Origin: Candidatus Berkelbacteria bacterium CG_4_9_14_3_um_filter_39_23
GTDB taxonomy: Bacteria > Patescibacteriota > UBA1384 > GWA2-35-9 > CG2-30-39-44
DNA: 18,642 nt
Assembly: GCA_002789815.1 (NCBI GenBank)
Contig: PFTZ01000093.1
Span: 1 to 18,642 of the forward strand
Direction of reading: 5' to 3'
Each line of letters opens with the position of its first letter. The first letter of the stretch is position 1. A program made the translations under genes and the position numbers. The notes beneath the pieces are model-generated. The model ran no database searches and had not been told where the DNA came from. It worked only from the letters and a program-made list of their open reading frames with translations. Positions 1-7,339 of this stretch are shown here, in pieces.

Positions 1-186
1 AACCACTTAGGAAATCCATTTCAGTTAGATTTTCTAATTACCCAATCGGTCGAGTTGGGTTAGATAGTTTGGCTACTTGACACGATCATTAGTGAAAAAC
101 GAAAAGTAAAAAGCTAAAAATGACATTCGCCACCTTAAAAGATACAAATTGCGTATGTTGTGAATAGTGTACAAATAAAAAAGGCT
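1..186. other. Intergenic left edge; possible 3' tail of an upstream gene
   Basis: No convincing gene is seen. Frame 1 is open from the window edge to a TAG at 61-63 (20 codons, ending SVELG), so the stretch could be the C-terminus of a gene lying to the left, but it is too short to recognise. ACCCAA and TTGGGT form a weak dyad at about 40-60. The rest is AT-rich with no RNA gene that I can identify. Confidence 0.3.
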
Positions 187-236
187 TTGCTATTTTGCAC
201 AAGAATCGCTATAATAAAATCTATAATAAAGGGGAG
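187..236 (+). promoter_or_regulatory. Sigma70-type promoter and SD for the EF-like gene
   Basis: TTGCTA (187-192) and TATAAT (210-215) are separated by 17 nt. A second TATAAT is at 222-227. A purine-rich Shine-Dalgarno stretch (GGGGAG, 231-236) precedes the ATG at 248. This is an SD-led gene, unlike the leaderless set elsewhere in the window. Confidence 0.7.
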
Positions 237-247
237 AAAGAAGTAAA

Positions 248-511
248 ATGACCGAAGAAAAAAAACTAGGTCAAGAGGTGGGTAAAATTTCCCATTTCTT
301 TGCGAAAATCGGTGTTGGCATCATCGAGCTTTCCAAAGAATTAAAAGTGGGAGACAAAATCGCGATTAACGGCGCGACCACCCAAATCGAGCAAACAGTG
401 GAAAGTTTGGAGCTTGATCACAAATCAGTGGAAAGCGCCAAAACAGGCGAGGCGGTCGGTATCAAAGTCGCAGACAAAGTGCGCGAAGGCGATACGGTTT
501 GTAAATTGTAG
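248..511 (+). CDS. Translation elongation factor-like protein (EF-Tu domain 2-like)
   Basis: This 87-residue cytoplasmic protein resembles the free-standing small proteins annotated as 'translation elongation factor-like', which carry a beta-barrel like domain 2 of EF-Tu/EF-G. The barrel signature runs from about residue 15 to the end: GVGIIELSKELKVGDKI, then a TGEAVGIKV strand and a terminal VREGDTV turn. There is no GTPase domain, so it is not a translation factor itself, and its role in the family is unclear. The start is supported by a purine-rich SD and a good upstream promoter. It stands alone: a perfect 12-bp palindrome (513-524) follows the stop, then a long folded non-coding segment. 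Family assignment is from sequence resemblance only. Confidence 0.75.
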   Translation: MTEEKKLGQEVGKISHFFAKIGVGIIELSKELKVGDKIAINGATTQIEQTVESLELDHKSVESAKTGEAVGIKVADKVREGDTVCKL

Positions 512-618
512 ACTTGGATCCAAGATAAATGGTCAGCGGAAATTTCAAGTAAAATTTTGGAGTATGAAACAAAACCCGTGGGATTAGCGCAAAGAAAGTA
601 ACGTCGTATACGACTTAC
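512..618. other. Non-coding spacer with two short palindromes
   Basis: No gene is visible. CTTGGATCCAAG (513-524) directly after the stop codon and GTCGTATACGAC (603-614) just before the folded element are perfect 12-bp palindromes. Neither has a U-tract, so I do not call either a terminator. Confidence 0.4.
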
Positions 619-787
619 ACAACTTGCATCTTCCAGTCTGTATAAGTATTTACAGAGTTCGGATATTTACCTGCTGGCAAATTCCTCGTGCTCACGCCAG
701 TCGCGCTTACAAGTCTCTGAAAATACGATATAGACTGGAAGTTTTATCTGATTTGATAAATAACAAGTAGATATTTGCGTAAGTTGT
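619..787 (+). ncRNA. Candidate structured RNA or MITE-like palindromic element
   Basis: Nested inverted repeats span the segment. ACAACTTGC (619-627) pairs with the end at 778-787. A 14-bp helix joins 630-643 and 728-741 (CTTCCAGTCT...AGACTGGAAG). A 12-position helix with one A-A mismatch joins 646-657 and 715-726. An inner CTGGC/GCCAG hairpin is at 674-700, and TTTATC/GATAAA makes a side hairpin near 744-760. The outer end, ATTTGCGTAAGTTGTAT (773-789), recurs exactly, inverted, at 7161-7177, which favours a repeat element. The long closing stem with a 3' side hairpin also recalls 6S-like RNAs, but I see no diagnostic 6S or SRP motif. Strand is uncertain. Confidence 0.45.
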
Positions 788-810
788 ATAATCAGACAAA
801 CCCTATACGA

Positions 811-882
811 GCGACAGTAGTTCAGTGGTAGAATGTCTGCTTCCCAAGCAGAAGGTCGCCGGTTCGATTCCGGTCTGTCGCT
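811..882 (+). tRNA. tRNA-Gly(CCC)
   Basis: Cloverleaf with a 7-bp acceptor stem GCGACAG/CTGTCGC (811-817 with 875-881) and discriminator T882. The anticodon stem TCTGC/GCAGA encloses loop TTCCCAA, giving anticodon CCC. The T arm is GCCGGTTCGATTCCGGT. No CCA is encoded. A TATAAT at 787-792, at the edge of the preceding folded element, is a plausible -10 for this tRNA pair. Confidence 0.93.
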
Positions 883-894
883 AATGATGGTTGC

Positions 895-966
895 GCCGGG
901 GTAACTCAGGGGTAGAGTAGCTGTTTCGTAAACAGCAAGTCGCGAGTTCGAATCTCGCCTCCGGCT
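895..966 (+). tRNA. tRNA-Thr(CGT)
   Basis: The acceptor stem GCCGGGG (895-901) pairs with CTCCGGC (959-965) with one G-T, and the discriminator is T966. The anticodon stem GCTGT/ACAGC encloses loop TTCGTAA, giving anticodon CGT. The T arm is CGAGTTCGAATCTCG. No CCA is encoded. It lies 12 nt after tRNA-Gly and 17 nt before the next CDS, so co-transcription is likely. Confidence 0.93.
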
Positions 967-983
967 AAACCAACCCTAATCAT

Positions 984-1244
984 ATGCTAAAATTTATCAA
1001 AAATTGGATCAATATGGTATTGCTTATCGTCGGTGGTTTTTGCGTTGGCTACCTTTACTACGAATACCAAAACTTTACTAGCTATCCGCAAGTGGTATAT
1101 TTGTCGCTCGGAATTTTTGTGTTTAACGCCATATTGGCAATTTTTAGTTTCAGTAAACATCGTCTGGCTAGTTATTTTTTAATTTTTACCGCTGACATTA
1201 TTTTAGTGTTAAATATATTCTTACTCATTGGATTAACCAAATGA
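984..1244 (+). CDS. Small hypothetical membrane protein
   Basis: The 86-residue protein is strongly hydrophobic, with segments at about residues 10-26, 37-54 and 60-83, consistent with three membrane spans. I recognise no family motif. It ends in an ATGA overlap with the GT2 glycosyltransferase that follows (shared bases 1241-1244), so the two are translationally coupled and probably act together in membrane glycan export or synthesis. GtrA/DPM3-like small partners of glycosyltransferases would be a possible analogy, but that is inference. No SD is visible; the start lies 17 nt after tRNA-Thr, so it may be read from the tRNA transcript. Confidence 0.6.
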   Translation: MLKFIKNWINMVLLIVGGFCVGYLYYEYQNFTSYPQVVYLSLGIFVFNAILAIFSFSKHRLASYFLIFTADIILVLNIFLLIGLTK

Positions 1245-2716
1245 AAAAAGTTTTTTTGATTAGGTTTTTTGAAATTCTGCCAGGCGCGTTAACTTGGAGC
1301 GCTATTATTCTCCCAATTATTTTTACATTCATCGCGCCGATTCCGGTGATAATTTTTATCTTGCTTTTTGATCTATACTGGGTCTATAAATCAATTATTA
1401 TGGGGCTTCATCTTTTTTCTGGCTATCAAAAAATGAAAAAACAGTTGTTGATTGATTGGTCAAAAAAGTTGGCTGAATTGCCTAGGCAAAATCTGTTGCA
1501 CGCAGTTATTTTTACCAACTATAAAGAAAGCATTGATATAGTTGAGCCATCGGTTGAATCAATCGTTAACGCCCATACGTCGGGTGATAGAATTATCTTA
1601 GTGCTAGCCACAGAGGACCGCGATAAAGAAAATGCAAAAATTTTAGTCAAGCACCTTAAAGATAAATATCAAAAGCATTTTTTTGATTTTATTGTTACTT
1701 CGCATAAATTAGCGCTGGGAGAAATGGCGGGCAAGGGCGCAAACGCTACTTGGGCAGCTGAAATTTTATCAAAGATAATTCGCGACAAGAAAATTAAGCC
1801 AGAACAAGTTATCGTTACCACTGCTGACGCAGATACCCGTTTCCATCAAGAGTATTTTAATTGCTTGTCTTATTATTTTATCATCACTTCTGACCGTACT
1901 CGTTGCAGTTTCCAGCCTATCCCAATATATTCCAATAATATATGGCACGCCACAGTTATCGCCCGCATTTTAGCTTTTGGTTCTTCGTTTTGGCAAATAA
2001 TAGAGTCAACGCGTCCGTGGCGCCTGATTAATTTTTCCACCCATTCAATGTGTTTGAAAACACTTGAGGATATGGATTATTGGAATTGCCAAGTAGTCAA
2101 TGAGGACTCGCGACAATTTTGGCGCGCTTATTATCGGCTGGGCGGACACCACCGAGTGGTGCCGTTATTTTTGCCAGTATATATGGATGCGGTGATGGGG
2201 AAGAATATAAAAGACACCATAAAAAATCAATACCAACAAAGATTAAGGTGGGCGTATGGGATTGAGCACGCGCCGTTTATTTTAAGCCAAACTTTTACGC
2301 GCAATAATATCCGTTTCTGGGATAAATTTACCAAAGCTTTTCGTTTTTTGGAAAATAATTTTTCATGGGCAACCGCTTCGATCTTTATCGCGATTGTCGG
2401 CTGGTTGCCGTTACTGATGAGCCCAGATGTCAATCAAACAATTTTAGTTTTCAATGTCAGGGTCTACGCAACGCGTCTGCTTGGATTTGCTTGGGTCGGG
2501 CTAATGGTTTCAGCGATTATTTCTATGAAATTATTACCTCCTCGTCCGAAAAATTTTCATCCGATTAAATCGTTTTATATGCTTGCCCAATGGATTTTGA
2601 TTCCAATTGTGGCAATTTTATTTTCATCTATTCCAGCTATTGACGCCCAAACGCGCCTGATGCTCGGGCGTTATATGGGCTTTCGGGTGACCGACAAAAG
2701 GCAGGTGAAAAGTTAA
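1241..2716 (+). CDS. Family 2 membrane glycosyltransferase (cellulose/hyaluronan synthase-like)
   Basis: The 491-residue integral membrane enzyme likely transfers sugar from a nucleotide-sugar to a surface glycan on the cytoplasmic face. N-terminal membrane segments (about 12-60) precede a GT-A domain. Visible motifs are TTADADTR (DxD-type nucleotide/metal site, about residues 193-200), VVNEDS (acidic catalytic base, about 286-290) and QQRLRW (the Q-x-x-R-W motif of processive GT2 enzymes, about 332-337). Hydrophobic C-terminal helices follow at about 375-395, 412-428 and 445-465. It overlaps the preceding small membrane gene by 4 nt. Family-level function is well supported; substrate and product cannot be told from sequence. 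Confidence 0.85.
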   Translation: MKKVFLIRFFEILPGALTWSAIILPIIFTFIAPIPVIIFILLFDLYWVYKSIIMGLHLFSGYQKMKKQLLIDWSKKLAELPRQNLLHAVIFTNYKESIDIVEPSVESIVNAHTSGDRIILVLATEDRDKENAKILVKHLKDKYQKHFFDFIVTSHKLALGEMAGKGANATWAAEILSKIIRDKKIKPEQVIVTTADADTRFHQEYFNCLSYYFIITSDRTRCSFQPIPIYSNNIWHATVIARILAFGSSFWQIIESTRPWRLINFSTHSMCLKTLEDMDYWNCQVVNEDSRQFWRAYYRLGGHHRVVPLFLPVYMDAVMGKNIKDTIKNQYQQRLRWAYGIEHAPFILSQTFTRNNIRFWDKFTKAFRFLENNFSWATASIFIAIVGWLPLLMSPDVNQTILVFNVRVYATRLLGFAWVGLMVSAIISMKLLPPRPKNFHPIKSFYMLAQWILIPIVAILFSSIPAIDAQTRLMLGRYMGFRVTDKRQVKS

Positions 2717-2741
2717 CCAAAACGCGAATTTGTGCTATCAT
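2713..2741 (+). promoter_or_regulatory. Extended -10 promoter for the GT39-like gene
   Basis: TTAACC (2713-2718) and TATCAT (2736-2741) are 17 nt apart, with the extended TG at 2733-2734. The -10 ends exactly 6 nt before the ATG at 2748, so transcription should start on or next to the A of the start codon. Confidence 0.5.
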
Positions 2742-2747
2742 AAAATT

Positions 2748-4331
2748 ATGAGACGGACATTACTTTTGATTTTGATTTTAGCTTTGCAATTTTTTGTCCT
2801 ATTTTATGAAGCTAAATATGACAGCGCGACAACTGACGAAAATGTTCATTTGCCAGCTGGTTATACTTATTTAAAGTTTCACGATTTTCGCTTTAATCCC
2901 GAACATCCGCCTCTGCAAAAAATGCTGGTGGCGATTCCGCTGATGTTTCAAAAAATCAACTTGCCCGATGATTTTAACGCGCTTTGGAGCGAGGCAGGGG
3001 ATTTTAAAACCGACACTTGGAAGCCAGCGCGTCAGTTCGGAGAAGAACTTTTATATTCAAGTGGCAATAACGCTGATCAAATGATTTTGTCCGGACGGCT
3101 GATGACAATTATGCTAACGCTTACACTCACCGTCGCGGTTTATGTTATTTCAAAATCGTTTTGGGGCACGCGCGGCGGGCTATTGTCTGCCACTCTCGTG
3201 GCGTTTGAACCAATAATGCTCGCCCATGGCAAGCTTACCAACACTGACATTAGCGTCACTTTGTTTTTTCTTTTATCGGTGTGGTGGATGGGGAATTTTT
3301 TCAAAAAGCCAAATATCAAAAATACGTTTATTTTTGGTTTTTTAATGGGATTGCTCCAATTGTCAAAATATACTGCGATAATTTTTTATCCGATCGCATT
3401 TGTCGGGCTGATACTTTGGTTATATACTAAAAAATTTGCTTGGAAAAAAGAGCTGAAAAAACTATATTTATTAATTATTTTAGCGTTAGCAGTGCATTGG
3501 GTGATAATCACGCTGGCTTATTTCCCGCATATTAAATTTTTCTACGCGCCAGATTATATCAAGGGTTTAGTTTTGGTTTTAGGTCATGTGGCGAGCGGGC
3601 ACAGCTCGTTTTTAATGGGGGAATTTAACCAAAGTGGCTGGTGGTATTATTTTCCTTTGGCATTAGTGATGAAAACCAGTTTGATTTCGTTGGTGCTTTT
3701 GCTTGGATTGATGATCGTAAAAATTAAACGGGCGTTTCATTTTGATTTTTCGTTGACATTGTTTTCAGTTAGCGCAATTATTTTTTTGCTGTTTTCAATG
3801 ACATCCAAAGCAAATCTTGGCGCCAGGCATTTGCTGGCGATTTATCCTTTAGTATTTGTTTTGCTGGGGTTTTGGGGATACTATATTTCAAATCTCAAAA
3901 TACAAATCTCAAAATTACATTTCAAAATTAAAAATTTGATTATTTTATTGATAATACTTTTTATGCTTGAAAGTTTAGCGGTTTTTCCATTTCATATCAC
4001 TTATTTTAGCTCGTTGGTTGGGACTACTCATGGCTACCAATATCTCCTGGATTCAAACTATGATTGGGGGCAGGAGCTAAAGCGGATTAAAATTTACCAA
4101 ACAAAGGAGCTCAAAGGCGAAAAAATATATTTGGATTATTGGTGGGACGGAGACGAGGCGCCAGCTTATTACAATATAAAATACGAACGATTGACGCCAA
4201 AAATGAAAGACGTAAAAGGCATTATGGTAATTGGCGCGACTTCATATATGAATAAAGATTATGGCTGGATTCGCGAGTTGCCAATCTCGAGCAGAATCGG
4301 CAATGGCGTTTTTGTGATTGACACACGGTAG
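2748..4331 (+). CDS. PMT/ArnT-type (GT39-like) membrane glycosyltransferase
   Basis: This 527-residue polytopic membrane protein resembles the dolichyl/polyprenyl-phosphate-sugar glycosyltransferases (PMT, ArnT, PF13231-like). An N-terminal hydrophobic helix (residues 4-20) leads to the first extracytoplasmic loop with the catalytic-type acidic pair DE at 30-31 and the signature FNPEHPPL at about 49-56. Many membrane helices follow, then a soluble C-terminal tail with YLDYWWDGDEAPAYYN. Such enzymes use lipid-linked sugar donors outside the membrane. I chose the ATG at 2748 rather than a TTG at 2730, because the TTG sits inside the -10 region. A dispersed AAATCTCAAAA repeat is embedded in the coding sequence near 3885-3937. 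Confidence 0.8.
   Translation: MRRTLLLILILALQFFVLFYEAKYDSATTDENVHLPAGYTYLKFHDFRFNPEHPPLQKMLVAIPLMFQKINLPDDFNALWSEAGDFKTDTWKPARQFGEELLYSSGNNADQMILSGRLMTIMLTLTLTVAVYVISKSFWGTRGGLLSATLVAFEPIMLAHGKLTNTDISVTLFFLLSVWWMGNFFKKPNIKNTFIFGFLMGLLQLSKYTAIIFYPIAFVGLILWLYTKKFAWKKELKKLYLLIILALAVHWVIITLAYFPHIKFFYAPDYIKGLVLVLGHVASGHSSFLMGEFNQSGWWYYFPLALVMKTSLISLVLLLGLMIVKIKRAFHFDFSLTLFSVSAIIFLLFSMTSKANLGARHLLAIYPLVFVLLGFWGYYISNLKIQISKLHFKIKNLIILLIILFMLESLAVFPFHITYFSSLVGTTHGYQYLLDSNYDWGQELKRIKIYQTKELKGEKIYLDYWWDGDEAPAYYNIKYERLTPKMKDVKGIMVIGATSYMNKDYGWIRELPISSRIGNGVFVIDTR
3885..3937 (+). repeat. Interspersed AAATCTCAAAA repeat inside a coding region
   Basis: AAATCTCAAAA occurs at 3890-3900 and again at 3904-3914, followed by degenerate copies. 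It encodes the K/I/N-rich stretch SNLKIQISKLHFKIKNL between two hydrophobic helices without breaking the frame. The same 11-mer recurs at 12565-12575 at the end of the dUTPase gene. Confidence 0.6.
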
Positions 4332-4360
4332 ACAGATTTAATATATTTTATTACAAGACG

Positions 4361-4468
4361 GCAAATACCTCGGAGCTTGCTCCGAGGATGAAGCCATCAC
4401 TTCGCCTCCGCCAGTTGGCGGATGACGGATGGCGCAGTAAAGAATACCGCGGAGCTTGCCCCGTCGGA
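4361..4468. repeat. Cluster of short palindromic repeats
   Basis: CCTCGGAGC-TT-GCTCCGAGG (4368-4387) is a perfect 9-bp hairpin. CCGCCA-GT-TGGCGG (4408-4421) is a 6-bp hairpin. A second, decayed ATACC-CGGAGCTTGC unit appears at about 4444-4460. This is the type of intergenic palindrome commonly seen in CPR genomes. The first hairpin could also act as the 3' end structure of the upstream glycosyltransferase mRNA, although no U-tract follows. Confidence 0.6.
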
Positions 4469-4589
4469 TTTTTTATATGGTTGAATTATAATTTCGTTTC
4501 TGGTAAAATATATTTACAATTCAAATTAAAAGGGAAAAATAAAAAATTTTGTTATTATTCATACTTCCAAGGGCTATAAATATAGCTCA

Positions 4590-5393
4590 ATGATAGCTGA
4601 TGAAATTATATCAGCCGGTTTTAATTGTTTTTTGACAACCATAATTAAAGTTGAAGAATTGCTACAAGAAAAAAAATTGGAGCCTAGCAATACTACCATT
4701 CACACCCGCACAGCTCATCCGGGTCAGGTTTATAGAATTTTAAAAAAGCTTGAAGATAAAGGGTATAGAGTTTATAACAATCCAGAAACAACCAAGCTTA
4801 CCAGTCAAAAGTATTTATCTTGCATCCAGATGGAAAAGTATGACTTGCCTTGCGCAATAACGATTAAAATCAAAAAAAGCGAGGCGATGAAAAAAGTGGA
4901 GGAGCTGATACCGCAATGGGGGAAAGTAATCGTTAAACCACTCACAAGCAAAGGGCAAGGAGAATATGCTTTTTGTTTTCGTCAAGATAACCTGAGCGAG
5001 CTTGGCAACATTAATACGATCCCAGCCGATGAAGTTATTTGCCAAAAATATGTTGATTATACCAGGCTCAGTCGGATAATAGTAATTGAGTTTAAAGCCT
5101 TGGCAGGCGCGGTTTTTTTTGATGAGCCGGGTAATGGGTGGAAGTGTAGCGTTTGTTTGAATCCCAATATTAAATTATATCGCAATCCACTCAAAGAATT
5201 ATTAAATTTAGCTGAAAAATCAGCTCGGGTATTTAATGGAGAAATATTTTTTATTGATATTTTTTCAACACCCAAAGGATTTGTGCTTAACGAAATCAAC
5301 ACGGCTTGTAGCTTGATTTTGCATCAAAAGATTAGTGGGGTAAATATCGCAAAATTTATTGCGCAACGGTTAATTGAACTCGGGAGCAAATAA
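4590..5393 (+). CDS. ATP-grasp (RimK-like) ligase domain protein
   Basis: The protein is 267 residues from the first ATG. ATP-grasp features are a nucleotide-binding strand and loop, GKVIVKPLTSKGQGEYAF (about 110-127), the hinge EVICQKYVDY, the strand pair IVIEFKALAGAVFF, and the metal-binding end GEIFFIDIF...FVLNEINTA, where D and NEIN are the expected Mg ligands. This matches the RimK/LysX group, which joins an amino acid to a carboxylate using ATP; the substrate is unknown. The frame is open upstream to 4530, and the extra codons read KNFVIIHTSKGYKYSS, a typical first beta-strand. An SD-like AAAAGGG (4528-4534) sits 4 nt before an in-frame ATA at 4539, so the true start may be 4539. TGGTAAAAT (4501-4509) is a plausible promoter -10. 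Confidence 0.72.
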   Translation: MIADEIISAGFNCFLTTIIKVEELLQEKKLEPSNTTIHTRTAHPGQVYRILKKLEDKGYRVYNNPETTKLTSQKYLSCIQMEKYDLPCAITIKIKKSEAMKKVEELIPQWGKVIVKPLTSKGQGEYAFCFRQDNLSELGNINTIPADEVICQKYVDYTRLSRIIVIEFKALAGAVFFDEPGNGWKCSVCLNPNIKLYRNPLKELLNLAEKSARVFNGEIFFIDIFSTPKGFVLNEINTACSLILHQKISGVNIAKFIAQRLIELGSK

Positions 5394-5468
5394 ATTTTCG
5401 CCTATTGGCAAACAGTTAATATAGCGTCACAATAAGATGGCGTTGTTGGAAGATCGCAATCATATTTA

Positions 5469-5544
5469 CGGGGATTGGCGCAGTTGGTAGCGCGCGTGCT
5501 TTGGGAGCACGAGGTCGCGAGTTCGAGTCTCGCATCCCCGACCA
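5469..5544 (+). tRNA. tRNA-Pro(TGG)
   Basis: The acceptor stem CGGGGAT (5469-5475) pairs perfectly with ATCCCCG (5534-5540). The anticodon stem CGTGC/GCACG encloses loop TTTGGGA, giving anticodon TGG with G37. The T arm is GCGAGTTCGAGTCTCGC. Discriminator A5541 is followed by an encoded CCA (5542-5544). Confidence 0.95.
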
Positions 5545-5586
5545 ATTCAGACTTTTTTCAAATTAGAGAGGCGATTAACATTTTTA

Positions 5587-5658
5587 GCCCTCATAGTTCA
5601 ATGGATAGAACAAGAGACTCCTAAGCTCTAGATCTGTGTTCGACTCACAGTGAGGGCA
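5587..5658 (+). tRNA. tRNA-Arg(CCT)
   Basis: The acceptor stem GCCCTCA (5587-5593) pairs with TGAGGGC (5651-5657), and the discriminator is A5658. Loop CTCCTAA gives anticodon CCT. The anticodon stem AGAGA/GCTCT has an A-G mismatch at its inner pair. The T arm is CTGTGTTCGACTCACAG. No CCA is encoded, unlike tRNA-Pro 42 nt upstream, with which it is probably co-transcribed. Confidence 0.92.
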
Positions 5659-5785
5659 GAGACAATTATAGGTAGAAAATAAGAAATTTCTATTTTGGGT
5701 AGAGGCTAGTTTTCTCTCGGGGGCAATGAATTTTGCTTTCAAATTAAATTTCATTTATAATTATATCTATGAAAAATTTGCGCAA

Positions 5786-5814
5786 TTTATAATATCAGTA
5801 TTTTTGTGTAAAAT
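5786..5814 (+). promoter_or_regulatory. Putative promoter for the DUF881 pair
   Basis: TTTATA (5786-5791) and TAAAAT (5809-5814) are 17 nt apart. The -10 ends exactly 6 nt before the ATG at 5821, implying a leaderless message. The -35 is weak, so confidence rests mainly on the -10 and its spacing. Confidence 0.4.
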
Positions 5815-5820
5815 AATATT

Positions 5821-6540
5821 ATGTTCACCAAAGAAAAAAGACTGAAAGTTCAGATGACGATTATGCTCGCTATTGTCGGTATCGGCATTGGCTGGCTTTT
5901 TGCGGTTCAATTTAAAACCACTCCTTCTCGCGTGCTAAACCCAGTGACGCCGTATTTAAGTTTAACCCAAGCTCAGGCAACCTTAACGCGCGATCAAGAT
6001 GAGACAAAAAATACAATCAAAGCGTTAAAAAAAGAAATTGACGAGTCGCAAGCGCAAATAAAAATCCAGCAAAAATCAGCAAAAACTATGGTTGAGGAAT
6101 TGGAACAGTTAAAAGATAAAGTCGGATTAACTGAAAAAAAAGGCAAGGGGGTTGTTGTTACTTTGGCTGATTCAAGCAAAGAAATACCCAATATTGATAG
6201 TATAGTGCACGCAGCCGATCTCAGAGACTTAGTTAATGTTTTATGGGGAGCAGATGCGCAGGCGATTTCAGTCAATGACGAGCGGTTGACCAATACCAGT
6301 TCAATTGATAGCATTATCAATACGATTTTGGTTGATAATACAAAAATTACCAATCCATTTGTGATACGGGTGGAGGGAGATCAGAAAAAAATTCAAAAAG
6401 TTCTTGAAGATGCCAATGCTTTATCAGATATTAAAAAACGGGTTAAAAGCGAGGGGTTGGTTTTTAATACCGAGAAATTAGATGTCACGGTCAATGAGTT
6501 TGGGGCTAGTTTTTCGGTCAATTTCGCAAAAACAAAATGA
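5821..6540 (+). CDS. DUF881 family membrane-anchored protein (first copy)
   Basis: The 239-residue protein has a single N-terminal membrane anchor (about 11-29). A coiled coil rich in K, E and Q follows (about 55-100), then an alpha/beta DUF881 domain with the family signatures GKGVVVTLADSS (about 109-120) and DLRDLVNVLWGADAQAISVNDERL (about 133-156). DUF881 proteins (YlxW/YlxX type) are often found near division genes in Firmicutes, but their function is unknown. The gene overlaps the second copy by ATGA (6537-6540), so the pair is translationally coupled and probably forms a hetero-oligomer; that last point is inference. Confidence 0.85.
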   Translation: MFTKEKRLKVQMTIMLAIVGIGIGWLFAVQFKTTPSRVLNPVTPYLSLTQAQATLTRDQDETKNTIKALKKEIDESQAQIKIQQKSAKTMVEELEQLKDKVGLTEKKGKGVVVTLADSSKEIPNIDSIVHAADLRDLVNVLWGADAQAISVNDERLTNTSSIDSIINTILVDNTKITNPFVIRVEGDQKKIQKVLEDANALSDIKKRVKSEGLVFNTEKLDVTVNEFGASFSVNFAKTK

Positions 6541-7127
6541 AAATATATATAATCAAATACTCAAGTTTAATTATTGTGGCGATGATTTTAGGATACGCGA
6601 TTGTTTCGCAACTGAAAATTGAAAGTAAAATCAATGAGTTTATTGATCCTAAGCGGTCTAGTGTAATCGCGCTGGAAGTTTCAGAACTAATCAAAACTAA
6701 TCAGCAACTTTTAACTGAGCAAAGGGACTTGCAAGAGCAAAAAAATAAATTAGCCAGCACAGACAATGACAGCGAAGAAAGTATCGCCAAAGATATTGAA
6801 AAGCTAAAAATTATCAGTGGCTTGACAGAGGTCGTCGGTCCGGGCGTGCAGATTGAGCCAAGCGAGTTTCTGCAAACAGTCCAACTAATTGATTTAATCA
6901 ATGCCTTGCGCAATATCGGTGCTGACGCAATCAGTATTGACGACCAAAGAGTGGTGATGAATACTTTTTTAGATGAGGAAAATTTTCCTAAGCCAGTAAT
7001 TAAAGTCATTGGCGATAGCGATGTGCTGGAAAACGCGCTCACCAGAAAAGGCGGAATCATTGAGCAAATAGGAGGAAATGCCAAAGTGACAACGCAAACC
7101 GAATTAGTTTTGCCAGCGGTTAAATAA
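6537..7127 (+). CDS. DUF881 family membrane-anchored protein (second copy)
   Basis: This 196-residue paralogue of the preceding gene has the same plan: N-terminal membrane helix (about 8-25), coiled coil (about 45-80), then the DUF881 domain with GPGVQIEPSE and LIDLINALRNIGADAISIDDQRV, and a C-terminal INxVT-like strand. It is shorter and diverged, so this is an old tandem duplication, as seen with YlxW/YlxX pairs. Translation is coupled to the first copy through the ATGA overlap. The stop is followed by a TTTAAA-rich repeat and a short inverted repeat. Confidence 0.83.
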   Translation: MKIYIIKYSSLIIVAMILGYAIVSQLKIESKINEFIDPKRSSVIALEVSELIKTNQQLLTEQRDLQEQKNKLASTDNDSEESIAKDIEKLKIISGLTEVVGPGVQIEPSEFLQTVQLIDLINALRNIGADAISIDDQRVVMNTFLDEENFPKPVIKVIGDSDVLENALTRKGGIIEQIGGNAKVTTQTELVLPAVK

Positions 7128-7160
7128 CTATTTTAAATTTAAAATTTAAAATGTTGATTT

Positions 7161-7195
7161 ATACAACTTACGCAAATTATCGCAATTTAAGTTGT
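7161..7195. repeat. Inverted repeat sharing 17 nt with the 619-787 element
   Basis: ACAACTT (7163-7169) with AAGTTGT (7189-7195), and AAATT (7174-7178) with AATTT (7184-7188), form one interrupted stem. ATACAACTTACGCAAAT (7161-7177) is the exact reverse complement of 773-789. This looks like a small solo or deletion derivative of the same element. Confidence 0.55.
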
Positions 7196-7305
7196 CGCCA
7201 GTTGTTTAAATGAGAAGTTAAAATTATTTTTATGGTTTTAATTTAAGGAGACTTTAATATCGCCGAGTTGAGGATTGGGTAAGTTATGTAATTAAAAATA
7301 TTGAA

Positions 7306-7333
7306 TTGCAATTTTAGATAAATAATATAAAAT
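7306..7333 (+). promoter_or_regulatory. Promoter for the AI-2E family gene
   Basis: TTGCAA (7306-7311) and TAAAAT (7328-7333) are 16 nt apart. The -10 ends exactly 6 nt before the ATG at 7340 and no SD is present, again pointing to a leaderless message. Confidence 0.5.
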
Positions 7334-7339
7334 ATAACT

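Noticed and set aside
619..787. SRP (4.5S) RNA
   Set aside because: No GGAA-type tetraloop with the conserved symmetric loop is present on either strand.
4388..4579. 63-aa ORF after the GT39-like gene
   Set aside because: It runs over palindromic repeats and the promoter region of the ATP-grasp gene; the sequence has no protein-like pattern.
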